Positions 16,047-24,062 of a DNA stretch of 33,299 nucleotides are shown piece after piece. Source of the DNA: Chromatiales bacterium (lineage in GTDB: Bacteria; Pseudomonadota; Gammaproteobacteria; SZUA-140); contig DRLG01000085.1 of assembly GCA_011053135.1 (NCBI GenBank), forward strand, positions 1 to 33,299, read 5' to 3'. The notes below the pieces were generated by a model, which worked only from the letters and a program-made list of their open reading frames with translations, made no database searches and was not told the DNA's origin. Numbering within the stretch: the stretch's first letter is position 1; each line of letters begins with the position of its first letter. The translations under genes and the position numbers were made by a program.

Positions 16047-17159
16047 ATGAAAAATGCGCAAGATGTAATTCAGGCTGATCTCGATTATATTTGTGATCAT
16101 CTGGTGGACGAGTTTTCTGTTTTATCAGGTAATAAATTATTAATTACAGGTGGGGCAGGGTTTCTAGGCTACTATCTTATTCAGGCTGTTCTGTACTGGA
16201 ATTCTAGTCATAGCGATAAAGCCCCTATTGATTTGACTGTATATGATAATTATTCTCGTGGGATACCCGATTGGCTATCTTCGCTAGATGGTACTAATAA
16301 TCTAACATTGAGAAGACATGATGTGACCGATCCTCTGCCTGAGGATATTAGTGATTTTTCTTACATCATACACGGCGCTACTATTGCATCTCCTATGTAT
16401 TATAGGAAATTTCCTATTGAGACGATGGATGCCAATGTTGGGGGGCTTCGTTTCTTGCTAGAGTACTTTAAGCAGCAAAAAGAAGAAGGTAAACCTGTTG
16501 GTGGGTTCCTGTTTTATTCTACTAGTGAAATTTACGGTGATCCATCAGCCGAGAATATCCCTACGCCAGAAACATATCGTGGCAACGTGTCATGTACAGG
16601 GCCTCGTGCTTGCTATGATGAGTCTAAACGATATGGTGAAACGCTGTGCGTTAATTTTTCTCAGCAATACGACCTACCTATTAAAACCGCACGGCCATTT
16701 AATAATTATGGGCCCGGGTTGAAAATTACTGATCGTAGAGCTCTTCCTGATTTTGCACGTGATGTTTTAGCTGGTAACGACATTGTGATGTATTCAGATG
16801 GCGCTCCAACTCGAACCTTTTGCTATGTTGCTGATGCAATTGTTGGCTACTACAAAGTGCTGGTGAAAGGAAATAATGGCGAAGCTTATAATATTGGAGT
16901 TGAAGGGCCTGAGATATCAATAAAAGAGTTAGCTGAAAAAGTTGTTGAGATATCTACAGAGCTTTTTAACTATCAAGGAAAAATTGTTTTTGAGGTTAGT
17001 GAGGATAAAGAGTATTTAGTTGATAACCCTAACCGCCGTTGTCCAGTTATAGATAAAGCTCGCCATGACCTGCAGTATAACCCAGGCATAGGGTTTGAGG
17101 AGGGAATCAGGCGTTCGCTGCTCTGGTATAAAGATAATGCGATAGCAGAGGATGCATAA
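16047..17159 (+). CDS. NAD-dependent SDR resembling UDP-glucuronate decarboxylase
   Basis: This extended SDR has 370 aa from the ATG at 16047, chosen for the GGAAG site at 16037–16041 although ATGs at 16035 and 16044 are also in frame. It has the cofactor motif TGGAGFLG (about 34–41), STSEIYGDP and the catalytic Y190/K194 in GPRACYDESKR. The STSE.YGDP plus GPRACYDE.KR combination, and a TRTFCYVADA stretch later, are signatures of UDP-glucuronate decarboxylases (UXS, also ArnA-like), which make UDP-xylose or a 4-keto-pentose. A roughly 30-residue N-terminal extension precedes the Rossmann fold. Its stop overlaps the ugd start by one base, which fits use of a glucuronate nucleotide. The nucleotide (UDP or CDP) and the product are not shown by the sequence; a dehydratase function is possible. 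Confidence 0.75.
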   Translation: MKNAQDVIQADLDYICDHLVDEFSVLSGNKLLITGGAGFLGYYLIQAVLYWNSSHSDKAPIDLTVYDNYSRGIPDWLSSLDGTNNLTLRRHDVTDPLPEDISDFSYIIHGATIASPMYYRKFPIETMDANVGGLRFLLEYFKQQKEEGKPVGGFLFYSTSEIYGDPSAENIPTPETYRGNVSCTGPRACYDESKRYGETLCVNFSQQYDLPIKTARPFNNYGPGLKITDRRALPDFARDVLAGNDIVMYSDGAPTRTFCYVADAIVGYYKVLVKGNNGEAYNIGVEGPEISIKELAEKVVEISTELFNYQGKIVFEVSEDKEYLVDNPNRRCPVIDKARHDLQYNPGIGFEEGIRRSLLWYKDNAIAEDA

Positions 17160-18499
17160 TGAAAGTATCTGTATTAGGTTCCGGCTATGTTGGCCTGGTA
17201 TCGGGTGTATGTTTAGCTGAGAAAGAGCATGACGTAGTATGTGTTGATCTGGATTTAGATAAGGTAAATAAAATCAACAATGGTATTCCCCCTATTTATG
17301 AGGCAGGGCTAGAAGAACTGCTAACAAAAAATGTAGAGTCAAGAAGGCTGAAAGCAACTACAGAGTTACGAGATGCTGTATTGAATTCAGATATAACATT
17401 GATAGCCGTTGGAACTCCGTTTGATGGTGAGGTTATCGATTTAAGCTATGTGGAGGTTGCTGCGCGCCAAATAGGTGAGGCACTAAAAGACAAAAATTCA
17501 TATCACGTGGTTGTCGTTAAAAGTACGGTAGTTCCCGGTACCTCTGATGAGGTTGTTCTTCCTATTATAGAAAGCGCATCAGGAAAAAAGGCAGGCGTAG
17601 ATTTTGGCGTTGGTATGAACCCTGAATTTTTACGTGAAGGTGAAGCGATAATTGATTTTATGTACCCTGACCGTATTGTGTTAGGGGGAGGAGATGAGCG
17701 GACTCATGCGGTGTTAGAGCAGCTATATAGCTCATTTGCTGGTGTGGATATATTGAAAACAAACAACAGTACTGCCGAAATGATTAAGTATGCTTCTAAC
17801 TCATTGTTGGCAACTATGATCTCTTTTTCCAATGAAATTGGAAATTTATGCAGTTTAATCGAAGGAATAGATGCGGTTGATGTTTTTAACGGTGTACATC
17901 TAGATAAGAGAGTGTCACCTATCATGAATGATGGAAAGCGAGTCGTCCCTAGTCTCACCTCATATCTTGAGGCCGGATGTGGCTTTGGTGGAAGTTGCTT
18001 TCCAAAGGATGTAAAGGCTTTAGTTGCTTACGGTAAACGTAAAAATATGAGGATGAACTTGTTGGATTCAGTTATGGCTGTAAATCGTGATCAGCCGCAG
18101 CAGATGATTAACAGACTTACTAAGCATATACCTGATCTGGCTGGTAAAACTATCTCAGTGTTGGGGTTGGCTTTTAAGCCTGGGACTGATGATATGAGAG
18201 AGTCTCCAGCTATTCCTATTATAATGTGGCTGCATGAGCAGGGTTGTAAAGTTAAGGCCTATGACCCTATTGCACAACATGAGGCTGAGGCGGTTTTTGA
18301 ACATTATGATATTGAATATTGTAGCAAGCTATCCGAAGCCATTGATGATGTAGACGCAATCATGCTGATTACACGGTGGGATGATTTTAAGAATATTGGT
18401 CAATTAATACGTGAAAAAAACCCTCAGCCATTATTGGTCGATGGTCGTCGTATGATTGATAAAAATAGCATAGAGAATTATGAAGGTATAGGTGTGTAA
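17159..18499 (+). CDS. ugd: UDP-glucose 6-dehydrogenase family protein
   Basis: Ugd oxidises the C6 of a nucleotide-glucose twice, giving the glucuronate form. The protein is 446 aa with an N-terminal Rossmann motif GSGYVGLVSG (7–16), conserved EFLREG (156–161), K210 in EMIKYASN, and the catalytic cysteine C280 in GFGGSCFPKD. A C-terminal domain contains LGLAFKPGTDDMRESP, the UDP-binding part of the family. The start codon overlaps the previous stop (TAATG), so translation is probably coupled. In this context it may serve the UXS-like neighbour. UDP-glucose is the normal family substrate; whether this copy accepts CDP-glucose is an open question. A 134-base gap without a gene separates it from rfbH. 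Confidence 0.94.
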   Translation: MKVSVLGSGYVGLVSGVCLAEKEHDVVCVDLDLDKVNKINNGIPPIYEAGLEELLTKNVESRRLKATTELRDAVLNSDITLIAVGTPFDGEVIDLSYVEVAARQIGEALKDKNSYHVVVVKSTVVPGTSDEVVLPIIESASGKKAGVDFGVGMNPEFLREGEAIIDFMYPDRIVLGGGDERTHAVLEQLYSSFAGVDILKTNNSTAEMIKYASNSLLATMISFSNEIGNLCSLIEGIDAVDVFNGVHLDKRVSPIMNDGKRVVPSLTSYLEAGCGFGGSCFPKDVKALVAYGKRKNMRMNLLDSVMAVNRDQPQQMINRLTKHIPDLAGKTISVLGLAFKPGTDDMRESPAIPIIMWLHEQGCKVKAYDPIAQHEAEAVFEHYDIEYCSKLSEAIDDVDAIMLITRWDDFKNIGQLIREKNPQPLLVDGRRMIDKNSIENYEGIGV

Positions 18500-18633
18500 T
18501 CTCCTGCTATCAATTGAGCTGTTTAGGTTTTTGCTTGATTGCCCATGATATTAGACGGTATATGTTAAGAGCTATAAAGCTAGCTAATGATTCTATAATT
18601 TGCAATACGCTTGAATATTTGGAGTAAATACAT

Positions 18634-19944
18634 ATGAAAGATAAGGCGACTCTACGCCAGGAAATTCTTGAAAAAGTTTCTGAGTTTTATTTAGCTAGCG
18701 AATCTGAGCGTCCAGGCTTTATACCGGGGAAAAGCCTGGTTCATTATGCTGGCCGGGTTAATGATGCGGATGAAATTGTTACATTAGTCGATTCATCTCT
18801 TGATTTCTGGCTCACAGCAGGGCGATTTACAGAAGAATTTGAGTCTAATTTGGCTGATCTTCTAGGCGTAGAGAATATTTTAACAGTAAATTCTGGTTCT
18901 TCTGCTAACTTAGTTGCTGTAAGTACCCTGACTAGCCCAAAGCTTCTTGATCGTCGAATTCGCCCTGGCGATGAAATTATTACAGTAGCCGCAGCATTTC
19001 CCACTACCGTTAATCCGATTATTCAAAATCAGGCAGTGCCAGTATTTGTAGATGTAGAGTTGGGTACATATGCCCCTACTATCGAAAGTATAGAGGCAGC
19101 AATTGGTCCCCGTACGAAAGCAGTAATGTTGGCTCATACAATGGGAGTTCCTTGTGAGCTACAAGAGCTTAAAGAGCTCTGTGAGCAGAGAGGGTTATGG
19201 TTAATAGAGGATAACTGTGATGCCCTGGGTAGTCGTTACGATGAAAAGTATACCGGCACGTTTGGGGATCTGGCTACGCTCAGTTTTTATCCAGCCCATC
19301 AGATAACGATGGGAGAAGGTGGTGCTGTCATTACCAATAATGATGATCTTGCTAGAATTGCGAGAAGCTTTCGTGATTGGGGGCGTGACTGCTACTGTAT
19401 TGGAGGTGAGAACAATACTTGTGGTAAAAGGTTTAACCAGCAGTTTGGTTCACTTCCGCTTGGTTATGATCATAAGTATGTATATAGCCATATTGGATAT
19501 AACCTGAAGATTACTGATATGCAAGCAGCTATAGGAACCGCACAACTACGAAAATTACCTGACTTTATTCAAAGCCGAAAAAATAATCACGCGCAAATTA
19601 CGGCCGGTTTGCAGAAATATTCTAATAATTTAGATTTACACATATTTCCTGAAAAGGCCGATCCTTGTTGCTTTGGATATGTCGTTACTGTTAAGCCAGA
19701 GTCGAGTGTGACGCGCAATGAACTGGTTAAATTATTAGAGGATTCAAGGATAGAGACGAGAAGTCTTTTTTGCGGCAACCTGCTTCGACACCCTGCTTAT
19801 CAGGATATTGAACATCGTGTTGTTGGTGATTTGGCTAATACTGATTTAATAACAACAAACACATTCTTTATAGGTGTCTATCCCGGTATGACATCAGAGA
19901 TGATTGAGTACATGCTCAGTGTTTTTGATAAGGCGCTGAGTTAA
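18634..19944 (+). CDS. rfbH: CDP-4-keto-6-deoxyglucose 3-dehydrase (E1), PMP and [2Fe-2S] enzyme
   Basis: RfbH/AscC/DdhC removes the C3 hydroxyl of a 4-keto nucleotide sugar, with pyridoxamine phosphate and a [2Fe-2S] cluster. The 436-aa protein has the aminotransferase fold, but the PLP lysine is replaced by histidine (H222 in FYPAHQITMGEGG), the hallmark of E1. The four cluster cysteines are exactly in the family spacing C-X57-C-X1-C-X7-C, at C195, C253, C255 and C263. This strongly predicts a working 3-dehydrase. A GGAG site precedes the ATG. The reductase gene starts 4 bases after the stop, so E1 and its reductase are coupled. Known members act on CDP-4-keto-6-deoxyglucose; the dehydratase that would supply it is not in the window. 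Confidence 0.96.
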   Translation: MKDKATLRQEILEKVSEFYLASESERPGFIPGKSLVHYAGRVNDADEIVTLVDSSLDFWLTAGRFTEEFESNLADLLGVENILTVNSGSSANLVAVSTLTSPKLLDRRIRPGDEIITVAAAFPTTVNPIIQNQAVPVFVDVELGTYAPTIESIEAAIGPRTKAVMLAHTMGVPCELQELKELCEQRGLWLIEDNCDALGSRYDEKYTGTFGDLATLSFYPAHQITMGEGGAVITNNDDLARIARSFRDWGRDCYCIGGENNTCGKRFNQQFGSLPLGYDHKYVYSHIGYNLKITDMQAAIGTAQLRKLPDFIQSRKNNHAQITAGLQKYSNNLDLHIFPEKADPCCFGYVVTVKPESSVTRNELVKLLEDSRIETRSLFCGNLLRHPAYQDIEHRVVGDLANTDLITTNTFFIGVYPGMTSEMIEYMLSVFDKALS

Positions 19945-19948
19945 GGTT

Positions 19949-20692
19949 ATGGCTCAGCCGGTTAGATTTAAAGTAATCGTTAAAGCGATTAATTACCACG
20001 ATAAAGATGTTGCTAGTTATCAGCTTTACTCCGAGAAACGTTTACCACATTTTTCTCCAGGACAGTTTATTCATCTAACGATTGATGAGTTCGATCCATC
20101 GAGTTTCTGGCCTGAAAGTCGTGCTTTTTCAGTAGCGAATGCTGTATTAGATCGACATACCCTTAATTTAACTATTGGCAGGCAAGGTGATTATACAGCA
20201 CGTATACTTGATGAGCTGCAGATTGGTGATTCGATTTGGGCCAAGGGCCCGTACGGTGAATTTTGTGTCGATAAGATGGCTGACTGCGATCGTATCGTGA
20301 TGATTGCCGGTGGGACTGGTGTTACTCCCTTTTGTTCTTTTATGGACTCTGCAATAAGTCTAAAATTAATTCCAGCTGACGAAGTGATTCTCTATTATGG
20401 GGCTCGTACTTCAGATTTATTGATATATCACCAGTTAGCAGAAAGGTGCTCTCGTGCTGTTTCTGGCTTTTCAGCTAAGTATTACGTTGAACATCCCCTG
20501 GCTGGCGATAACATGGTGGATATTAATCATGGACGCTTGAGTATAGAAGCTATTAATGCTGACTTAGGGGGGTGTATGAATACTGTATTTTACATTAGTG
20601 GTCCTAAGTCAATGATTCAAGGTTTTAGTCAAGAATTGGTTGAATCATATCGGGTGGATAGTAGTCGAGTTATTCTTGATGCATGGGAATAG
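19949..20692 (+). CDS. FAD/NAD(P)H reductase partner of RfbH (E3-like) without ferredoxin domain
   Basis: The 247-aa protein is a ferredoxin-NADP-reductase-type module. An FAD-binding beta barrel holds ESRAFSVAN (about 57–64; R58 for flavin). The GPYGEF segment and the NAD(P) motif IAGGTGVTPF at 119–128 follow. Standard E3/DdhD/AscD reductases are about 325–330 aa because an N-terminal plant-type [2Fe-2S] domain of about 90 residues comes first; here it is entirely absent. Only 4 bases separate the start from the rfbH stop, leaving no room for it. Electrons must therefore pass directly from FAD to RfbH or through a separate ferredoxin. Its role beside RfbH is inferred from position; the oxidoreductase fold itself is clear. 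Confidence 0.88.
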   Translation: MAQPVRFKVIVKAINYHDKDVASYQLYSEKRLPHFSPGQFIHLTIDEFDPSSFWPESRAFSVANAVLDRHTLNLTIGRQGDYTARILDELQIGDSIWAKGPYGEFCVDKMADCDRIVMIAGGTGVTPFCSFMDSAISLKLIPADEVILYYGARTSDLLIYHQLAERCSRAVSGFSAKYYVEHPLAGDNMVDINHGRLSIEAINADLGGCMNTVFYISGPKSMIQGFSQELVESYRVDSSRVILDAWE

Positions 20693-20839
20693 TTACGCCC
20701 GGTGGAACTGATAGTTTTTGTTTCAATTTATCGTTGTTTGTGAACTTTATAGCGAGTACAACGTGCCATCGGATTTTTTAGTGCTCAGTACTGGTTAGCA
20801 TCATCATCTGTATCTGTATTTTAGCGTAGTTAGGTAATT

Positions 20840-21760
20840 ATGATTGATAAAATTCTTGTGACGGGTGCGACTGGTTATGTAGGTCGTAACTTCGTATTCT
20901 ACCTTTTAGAAAAGGGCTATGAGGTATATATCACTGTAAGAGATAGTTCTAACACCGATCTTTTTGAGTATGTAAAAGATAAGATTCATCTAGTTTATAT
21001 TGGGCCAAAAGTGACGGCTGACTCTTTATCAGAGGATATTTGTAGGATTAAACCAGATGTCGTGGTTCACTTAGCATCACTTTATATTACAGAACATAAT
21101 TCAAGTGATATTGAGTCTATAGTTGATGCGAATATTTTATTTGGAACTCAGCTGCTTGAAGCGATGGATCGCTGCGGATGTAATAAGCTCGTAAATGTAG
21201 GTACGTCGTGGCAGCATTATAATAATGCCGATTATGAGCCAGTAAATTTATATGCTGCAACAAAACAAGCATTTTTAGATGTGATTAAATTTTATAATAA
21301 ATCAAAAGGAATTCAGGTTATTGATCTTAAGTTTTTCGACACATATGGCCCTGATGATAATAGGAAAAAGATTATTCCTTTTTTAATTGACAGTGTCGAT
21401 AACATGCAAGAATTATTGCTATCGCCTGGGGATCAGAAAATTAACATAGTACATATTGATGATGTGATGGCTTGTTTAGAGCTTTCTATATTACGACTTA
21501 AAAATGAAGTGCTGTCTGATGTGGAAGAGTATGCGGTTGGCGCAGATGAGGTGGTTACGCTCAAAGAGCTCATTGGCCTGCTTGAAGCATTGCTATCAAG
21601 GAAGTTCAATATAAGGTGGGGAGGGCGGCCTTATAGAGATAGAGAGGTGATGGTGCCCTGGAATAAAGGTTTACGCTTGCCCGGTTGGTCCCCTAATGTT
21701 TCTTTAGAAGAAGGCCTTAGTAAAGTTTTAATGAAGGCTAGTGGAAAAATAAACACATGA
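20840..21760 (+). CDS. NAD(P)-dependent SDR similar to CDP-abequose/paratose synthases
   Basis: This 306-aa extended SDR has TGATGYVG (8–15), GTS at 121–123 and the catalytic Y138/K142 pair in LYAATKQAF. Enzymes of the RfbJ/Prt type reduce the 4-keto group of a CDP-3,6-dideoxy-4-keto sugar to finish abequose or paratose. Their pattern, GTSW...LYA.TK followed by LK..DTYGPDD and a VHIDDV-type segment, is seen here. It lies 147 bases downstream of the RfbH–reductase pair, fitting a final ketoreductase step. Stereochemistry and product cannot be read from the sequence; an epimerase or another dehydratase is also possible. Confidence 0.75.
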   Translation: MIDKILVTGATGYVGRNFVFYLLEKGYEVYITVRDSSNTDLFEYVKDKIHLVYIGPKVTADSLSEDICRIKPDVVVHLASLYITEHNSSDIESIVDANILFGTQLLEAMDRCGCNKLVNVGTSWQHYNNADYEPVNLYAATKQAFLDVIKFYNKSKGIQVIDLKFFDTYGPDDNRKKIIPFLIDSVDNMQELLLSPGDQKINIVHIDDVMACLELSILRLKNEVLSDVEEYAVGADEVVTLKELIGLLEALLSRKFNIRWGGRPYRDREVMVPWNKGLRLPGWSPNVSLEEGLSKVLMKASGKINT

Positions 21761-21979
21761 ATTTGATACTAGAGGGGGCTTTGTCATGAACTGGACAATG
21801 ATCGCCTGGATAAGGAGCGCTTGATTTAACTGCCTGAACACCACTTTTGACAATAACTCCATCGTGTCAGGGATGGGGTCCACTTCTTCCCAGCGCTCAG
21901 AGAGCGCCTCCAGCACCAGCAAGGCATCATCCTCTTGGTCACGGACTGGCAAATGACAGGTCTCTCCCTTCAGGCTCAT
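21728..21979 (-). pseudogene. Unrecognised minus-strand ORF, possible gene remnant
   Basis: An 83-codon frame on the minus strand runs from an ATG at 21979 to a stop at 21728, overlapping the 3' end of the preceding SDR. The translation begins MSLKGETCHLPVRDQEDDA and looks protein-like (charged and amphipathic) over its first 60 or so residues. The stretch 21790–21980 is visibly more GC-rich than its surroundings. No ribosome-binding site is evident and I do not recognise a family. It is the only opposite-strand candidate in the locus, so a truncated fragment of a foreign gene or mobile element is the most economical reading. It may also be non-coding. Confidence 0.35.
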
Positions 21980-22520
21980 TTCATATTGGACAAGGCTAAT
22001 GCTTGACCACGTCAGTTCGACACATTATATTAGAAATGTACGTTATTCTAAGATATGGTGGATTTGGGAGCTTTGGACGATGTTTGGCTCAGGGTGCAGA
22101 TATACGATATGGGTCAAAAGTTAAGCAAGTAGATTAAAAGTCAAAATGTGTTTATCTCTCTTGATTGTATATTACGTGGGAAGATGATTTCTGGCGCTGG
22201 CGGCCATGAAGAGCGAAGCGAGGGTCACTAACTAGTTCCGGATAGGTGACTCCGTTCTCATACTCGAAGTTATAAACGATAGCGAAGACGTAGAGGATGT
22301 GGCAGCGGGTATAGTCGCTGAGGTAGCTATGTTTGTGTGCGAAGAGTGAAACGATGTTGGTACACAAACGCAGCGGACGTAGAACAGTCCGGGCAAAAGG
22401 AATCAGTTGTCGTGTAAGTGAGTGATTTTTTGGCATGGACGCCAAATAATTATTAGCGAAGTAGTGACACAATCGATCCTGATGCACAAATAACTCACAT
22501 GACTTGATGGCGGTATTTCA
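21761..22520. other. 760-base intergenic region with debris and repeat copy A
   Basis: Between the SDR and wzx I see no convincing complete gene. The left third holds the GC-richer minus-strand remnant; 21980–22150 is AT-rich without clear signals. From about 22203 to 22475 lies copy A of the element repeated at 25081–25373. A minus-strand frame of 111 codons (22152–22487) runs through copy A, but the corresponding frame in copy B is broken, so I do not call a gene. Confidence 0.6.
22203..22475 (+). repeat. Diverged direct repeat, copy A (upstream of wzx)
   Basis: The right-hand 89 bases (22387–22475) match 25285–25373 at 79 of 89 positions without gaps. Weaker matches extend to the left: 13 of 14 bases around TAGTTCCGGATAGG, and a GAGCGA.GCGA block further left. 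The core contains an inner stem TTTGGC/GCCAAA (22429–22434 with 22441–22446) inside an outer stem TGTCGT/GTGACA (22408–22413 with 22464–22469). It ends 45 bases before the wzx start. Confidence 0.85.
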
Positions 22521-24062
22521 ATGAACAGTGTCATCGGTGCCGCAGGAAGGGCAGTGTTTGCGGTATGGTTTTCCAGGGTCGTAGTCATAGTCATGGGGCT
22601 AGTTGTTATTCCTGTGTTATTCGACCAATTAACACAGAAAGAGCTTGGTCTCTGGATGCTGATGAATGCTGGAGGGGCGTTGATCCAGTTATTAGACTTT
22701 GGTGTTCTACCTACACTGACACGACGAATTGCTATATCTACAGCAATCGAAAAAAACCGTAAGGGAATTAATAGTAATGAACGAGGTGCAAATATAATTT
22801 GCTGTGGGCAGGTTATTTACAGGTATCTCTCTTTAATATTGGTTTCTTTGTTAATTCTCCTAAGTATGGTTTTAATGCTTACTACAAGCGTTGATGATAA
22901 TGATTCATCTCTTCTAGTCGCATCGGTTTTATTTATAGGTCTAGGATATGTTTTTACCATAGCATCTGGGGTATGGCAGTCATGCTTGGCTGGTAGCGGA
23001 TATGTTGCGCTAAATACATTTATTCTCTTTGTTGTTACTTTAGTAACGATAGGTCTACAGATAATTTTTGCATATGAGTTTTCAAACTTGATTTCTCTCT
23101 CAGTGACGGTGTTTATATCTGGTATTTTGACATTTTATGTTACTAAATATTTTTCTAGTTTAAAGTGTTCTAGCATAGTTAGTGTGAAGGGTCGGATCAA
23201 AAAGAGTTATGTGAGATCATTGCTGCTCATGTCATCTAAGTACTGGTTAATGATATTGGGTGCGTTCCTTGTTTTACAGACTGACCGATATTTTATAAGT
23301 GTATTTATAGGGGTAGATAGTCTTCCCTTGTATCAGGCCTCGTATCAGCTTGTTAATAATATATACATCTTTTCTGTTTCCCTGGCTGGAGCATTTAGTG
23401 TATTTGTGAGTCAGATGTGGCGCTCTGGTAATAATGTTGAGCTTTTTAGAATGATAAAAATTGCTATTCGTATTGGGCTAGGGTTGATGAGCCTGGGAAT
23501 AGTATGTGTCTTACTCTTTGGCGAAGAGATATTTTATTTCTGGCTGGGAGAAGGGAACTTTATTGGTAGAAATATTTTATTGGTATTTTGTGGGTTACTA
23601 TTTCTTGAAGCACAACATGTGATTTTATGTAGCCTGGCGAGGGCAACTGAATTTGAAAGATTCGCAAGCATCGCATTGATTGCTGGAGTTGTGAATGTTG
23701 TGATTACCTACTTCCTAGTGCTGGAATTTGGGTTGTATGGTGTTGCATTAGGAACTTTGATTGCTCAGTTGCTAACCAATAATTGGTATGTTGTTTATTT
23801 AAGTCTAAAACGGCTTAACATTACGCTGATGCAATATATGAAAAGTATGCTTATTCCTGTGCTGCTGGTTTTTATTCTATTATATTCGGTGGGTATGTTG
23901 ATTAATTGGATATTAAGTCAATCTATAGGTGATGGCTGGCGGCTCTTATTGGGAAGTGGCTTTTTAGCAATACTATTTATTATAAGCTCGTGGTTTGTAT
24001 TAATTGATAGTAGTGATCGTATTATTTTGATTGATGTGTTACGTAAAAGGGTGAATAAGTGA
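22521..24062 (+). CDS. wzx: Wzx-type polysaccharide flippase
   Basis: This is a polytopic membrane protein of 513 aa with about 12–14 hydrophobic segments spread along its length, in the style of the MVF/PST family that flips undecaprenyl-linked oligosaccharide units across the inner membrane. The N-terminus (FAVWFSRVVVIVMGLVVIPVLFD, then a loop with ELGLWMLMNAGGALIQLLDFG and PTLTRR) is the typical Wzx start. It is the only flippase in the window, and a Wzy-type polymerase lies downstream, which supports a Wzx/Wzy pathway. Its stop overlaps the GTG of the next glycosyltransferase. The gene is clearly AT-rich. Flippase sequences diverge widely, so the call rests on topology and context. Confidence 0.88.
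   Translation: MNSVIGAAGRAVFAVWFSRVVVIVMGLVVIPVLFDQLTQKELGLWMLMNAGGALIQLLDFGVLPTLTRRIAISTAIEKNRKGINSNERGANIICCGQVIYRYLSLILVSLLILLSMVLMLTTSVDDNDSSLLVASVLFIGLGYVFTIASGVWQSCLAGSGYVALNTFILFVVTLVTIGLQIIFAYEFSNLISLSVTVFISGILTFYVTKYFSSLKCSSIVSVKGRIKKSYVRSLLLMSSKYWLMILGAFLVLQTDRYFISVFIGVDSLPLYQASYQLVNNIYIFSVSLAGAFSVFVSQMWRSGNNVELFRMIKIAIRIGLGLMSLGIVCVLLFGEEIFYFWLGEGNFIGRNILLVFCGLLFLEAQHVILCSLARATEFERFASIALIAGVVNVVITYFLVLEFGLYGVALGTLIAQLLTNNWYVVYLSLKRLNITLMQYMKSMLIPVLLVFILLYSVGMLINWILSQSIGDGWRLLLGSGFLAILFIISSWFVLIDSSDRIILIDVLRKRVNK

Noticed and set aside
22152-22487. 111-codon minus-strand frame running through repeat copy A
   Set aside because: The equivalent frame in copy B contains stops, and most base differences between copies change amino acids, so coding is not supported.
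22509-22515. GGCGGTA just before wzx, resembling the RfaH ops element
   Set aside because: Only the first seven bases match; the following bases do not fit the ops consensus, and its place in the middle of the cluster is wrong for a leader JUMPStart element.
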